Shown here one piece after another: positions 60,421-64,000 of a stretch of DNA of 64,000 nt. Positions within the stretch are counted from its first letter, which is position 1. Each line of letters opens with the position of its first letter. The stretch is from the NCBI RefSeq assembly GCF_013373865.1, contig NC_050467.1, positions 2,914,001 through 2,978,000 of the forward strand. The letters are read 5' to 3'. A program made the position numbers and the translations under genes. The DNA is from Monomorium pharaonis. Lineage: Eukaryota; Arthropoda; Insecta; Hymenoptera; Formicidae. A model generated the notes under the pieces. It searched no databases, was not told the DNA's origin, and saw only the letters and a list, made by a program, of their open reading frames with translations.

Positions 60421-62230
60421 GAACGCCGCCCGTTCGAGCAAAGCTCAACTGTCAAATGCACATTTGCAAGCTCGTCGTCTTTGATATTCGCTACGAATCT
60501 TTGATATCCTAGTTATCGCGATGGACTAGTTATCGGCGATCGCGTGCGATCGACAGCGTGGATCGAGCCGCAGCATTCTGTTCGCCGTTTCACGGCGATT
60601 TATCGGGACACATCTCGTAGTGATTTCTTCCTTTGTTAACCGCGAAATCTCTCTGCCGCGAGTACAGAGAAAGGGAAAAATAGCAGGAGAGTGAGCTCGA
60701 AAAGCGATCTTTCGCGACGCTCGATTTAATGGCGGACGAGTCCGCCGGGTATCGAGCGCCGGCGTTCATATAAATCGAACTGATCTCTCGTTCGTGCGAT
60801 TGCCTTTATGGTCGGGCCAGCGAGATTTGTTGGCCCACTCGAATTCGCCGGACGCGATTATCCGCCCGTGCTCTTAAGTGAACCGGGAAGTGAAATTTGT
60901 AGCTGCCATAATTTTCCATGCAGTGTTACGTACCAAATACCTACACACGTACCATCGATTTCTCACGATCGCTTCAGCGAGCGTGTAATATTAGACTTCG
61001 TACAATTACTAATTAATTTGCTTCTCTTGTCTAGTAAAAAGTTTAAAATGCTATCGCATTACTTTGAAATTTAAACTTTATTAGCAGATCATTATAAATA
61101 AAATTCTGATAATAAAACAGATTTTTCGCAATCTTTGAATTCTAAAAAATGATATTTATATAATTCCCATATGGTGTTCACATAAACGCCGAATGATGCT
61201 AAATCTGCACTTATTGCTATCAAAATGACATTTTAAAGTGTTCGTCTACACTGTTTTATTATAAAATTACTTAAAAATATTGTGCTATATGTGTCGCTAA
61301 AATAAGAAAAGATAGATAATCAAATATAAGATACTTTCTGTAAACGATGATAAACAGCCCGGACGTTTGACGGTATTCGGATGCAAAATGCAAACGTGTC
61401 TCGCAAATTAGTTGAGCATTATCCGAAAAGCGATAACGCGGTGAGGCGGTATTATGATAATAAATGCAGAGGGTTGGCTCCCCGGAATCGTTTTCAAAAG
61501 TTTTTGAAAGTTTGCGCGTACATGGCGCGTCACACGTAAATCAGATTCAAACTCCCACGACTGACACGCGTCGTATGCCGCGTGCACAGTTCGGAACTTT
61601 CAACAGGTTGCTTTTAAAGCTCGCATCGACAAAAGCAGATCTGGCCACGGCGCAAAAGATCCGCGAGTGTGTCGTCAATCGGCGACTTATGGTTTCCTGT
61701 ATTTTCTCCATCGTCGAACGATCTATCCCGATAACAATCACTGAATTCAAACAGGTACTCAAAAAGACAATCGCTTGAAGAATAGAGGAGAAAATGATTA
61801 TGACACTTATTTTTTGTCTCATTACAAAATCCAACTATTTCCAGGAAGACTTGAAAGACAAGAAATGTAAGACAAAAGCTCTAATAAAACTTTGTAAGAA
61901 ATTGATTTTTCCTATTATAACGATTGATTTTTCCTATTATCGGTTAAACACATAAATTGTATTGAGCTGAATTTCTTAACTAACGTAATCTGTAAATCAA
62001 TCTAACATTAAATAAATTTTATATAAAATAGATTTTCACGGATGTTTCAATCTGTCCAATGTTTTTTTTCTAGTGTTTTATCGCATCGCATCTTTTCCTG
62101 CAATTTAGTCAACCCAGATGTCACCTGTAGTCGTAGCAGCAATAACAATTCAATCGCCGGGACTCGATAATACAATCTCCGTTATTTATCTCGTACCGCG
62201 AGAAAAAAACGAAACGCGAGGCATCGAGTG
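60421..62230. other. Mixed non-coding stretch
   Basis: CpG-containing at 60430-60900 and 61340-61720, AT-rich elsewhere. Short frames such as 61464-61778 have no recognisable product. Confidence 0.6.
61901..61940 (+). repeat. Tandem duplication, 22-bp unit
   Basis: attgatttttcctattat occurs exactly twice, at 61901 and 61923, with four bases between. Confidence 0.9.
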
Positions 62231-62470
62231 AGATATAAAGTCGGGCTTCCTCGCCTCTCATCCCGCCGAGGGGTCCGCGTTGAATTCCGCGAGCGCGGAT
62301 CTCGTAAGCGAGCGTAAATGCCTTCCCGATAGCGCGCGCCGATGGTATACGCCGTATTCGATTCTCGGAGGTTCTCCTGGCGAAAGGAATTCGCGAAATT
62401 TCATCGTAAGTTTAACCGCAGGACGCTGCCGGAGGGTGAAGACGAGGCGCCTCGATCCGACGGGGGCGCT

Positions 62471-62487
62471 CGCGCGCGCGCGCGCGC
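62471..62487. repeat. (CG)n tract
   Basis: About eight CG units. It reads as Ala-Arg repeats in the overlapping frames on both strands. Confidence 0.9.
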
Positions 62488-63810
62488 CCGAGAAGAAAGC
62501 ACGCTCGCGCGAAGATCATTTTCCGCACTTTGTCTTCCGACGCTGCAGCCGCGTCCGCGCAACGAATGCACGCCGCGTGCGCGCAATTCATCACGCATTA
62601 TTACTCATCCGTTCCTAATAGCCTCCTGCGCGTTACCTCTCGCGCTGTTGTCTGCCCGATATTTTCCCTCGACTTCGCGTTCCGTGACATTAGCGTTGCG
62701 ATATTGAAGTTTGTAGTACCGAGGCTATTACACCGAGCATCGACAAGCGCCAAAGATCGCGAAAATGAAGACAGAGGATCGAAGATAAATAAGAGTATGA
62801 TGTGAGTCACGAATAATATATAATCCCCTGAAAATTCAATTTCATAAATTTGCTTCTGGAGGTGGCAGAAGAGCATCCGTTTAATCAATTTATCAATCAA
62901 TTCTACAATGTTACATTACATTACTATCGATGCGAAGAAATTAAAAATAATCTCCACGCGTAAGTCGAAAAATTCTTATATTCTGCGATAAAGCTGCGAT
63001 AAAATTTCATGAACTTTACCGTCGTGCAATTTCAAATTCGATAAACTTCAAATGTTATATAGATATATGTCACGCCTTTAAATTTTTGTCCCTCTTAACT
63101 GAAAAATGAAGGCACGAGTGTCACGCGATTGTTATAACACTTCCGTCGAACGAGTGAGCTCACCGCTATTTCAGCCACCTCCACTTCCGCTCTTCTCTGC
63201 CGTCTCCCTCGTTTCATAGTCGGCGGCGGGTCCCATGGTAAATTAAGCAATTTTATCGTACGGGTTCGTAAACCCCGTAGATCCGAGAAGTACGGCATAG
63301 CGGGTAGCCACGCGTTACTAATGTCCTCCCCATTCATGAATTCGGATACCGTTCCCCGCACTTTCTTCGGCGCATCGCGCCGCTTCTCCACCGGATTGCA
63401 TATCCGCAACCGCACCTCGAATACTCGGGGTTTTACCTGAATGCTTTATTGAAATATACCCCTTCGCAGAGCGGGACTTACGAATATACGAGATGTATGG
63501 AAACTCGCTGCCTACCGGAATCGTATAACGTAAAAAGTGACATTTTCTATCTTTTCCGAGAAATTCGAATCAATTCGGAATTCAGATAAAAAATGAAAAT
63601 ATTATAATCTCGAGAAATCTCTCATAAAAATTCTGGGATACGCGAAATAAAATATTTTCTGAACGATATGAAAATTTTCCAAGTCTTTTCGTTCAAGATA
63701 ATTAAGTTTGGCGGTTACTTCTTTTTGCGCAAAAAGCGCTCTCGGTTCATTTCCGCGCGGCGTTTTCGGATATCGACGTACGACACGAGCGAACGGGCAC
63801 GCTTCTCTTT

Positions 63811-63824
63811 CTCTCTCTCTCTCT
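63811..63824 (+). repeat. (CT)n microsatellite, short
   Basis: Seven CT units in a longer pyrimidine tract starting near 63801. Confidence 0.85.
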
Positions 63825-64000
63825 CCCTCGACGTACGAACTTTTTCGTTCCGCGTGCACGCGAAATTTTATCAACACGTTATTACGGCCGCCGTGTCGTG
63901 CGCGGTAGACGCCGGGAGAGTTTTAAAACGCGACGAGAGGTAGCGCGGCAGCTCTTGTGCGTGTAAACTGCTTACCGCTCCGTTTGGGGATCATCCGGCT

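Larger units (their letters stand above)
62231..64000. other. CpG-rich block and mixed flank to window end
   Basis: 62230-62650 is strongly CpG-rich with a CG tract; at least two plus frames and two minus frames are open together, so none is convincing. 62800-63080 is AT-rich. 63100-63420 and 63690-64000 are CpG-containing with a short TC tract. Confidence 0.55.

Noticed and set aside
63274..63286. Thirteen-base match to the miR-10/miR-100 core (cccgtagatccga)
   Set aside because: No complementary arm within hairpin distance on either side, so it cannot form a precursor. The rest of the mature sequence does not match.

Overview
The window looks like nuclear DNA of an arthropod, most likely a hymenopteran insect such as an ant. 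This is inferred from texture, not from any identified gene. AT-rich stretches alternate every 1-3 kb with CpG-dense, GC-rich patches. There are long GA/CT and CA microsatellites, many poly-C/poly-G runs and several 190-250 bp foldback (inverted-repeat) units. Nothing suggests a bacterial, phage or organellar source: there are no operon-like runs of open frames, no Shine-Dalgarno-spaced starts, and no rRNA or recognisable tRNA.

I found no protein-coding gene I can defend. The longest open frames (244 codons from a GTG, or 191 from its first ATG, at 21988-22722; 203 codons at 56897-57508) sit in GC-rich or low-complexity sequence. They resemble no family I know and carry no domain motif. The window is best read as intergenic DNA or the inside of a very large intron. 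Small exons without a recognisable motif cannot be excluded.

Layout: 1-25 kb is a mosaic of CpG-rich and AT-rich blocks. It holds a long (GA)n at 8.5 kb, a (CT)23 at 19.1 kb, a perfect 22-bp palindrome at 9.7 kb, a possible hAT-like element end at 11 kb and a CCAG-repeat tract at 23.6 kb. From 25 to 52 kb there are five foldback units (25.4, 31.1, 43.3, 49.4 and 51.7 kb), a three-copy 55-57 bp minisatellite at 38.1 kb and a strong 20-bp stem-loop at 47.9 kb. From 52 to 64 kb the DNA is again mosaic, with a degenerate ~96-bp tandem array near 60 kb and CpG-rich blocks at 54-55.4 kb and 62.2-62.7 kb.

No genes act together here. The content of interest is the small foldback elements, the structured and tandem repeats, and CpG-dense or homeodomain-core-bearing blocks that could be regulatory. 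All coordinates were read by eye and all similarities were aligned by hand.
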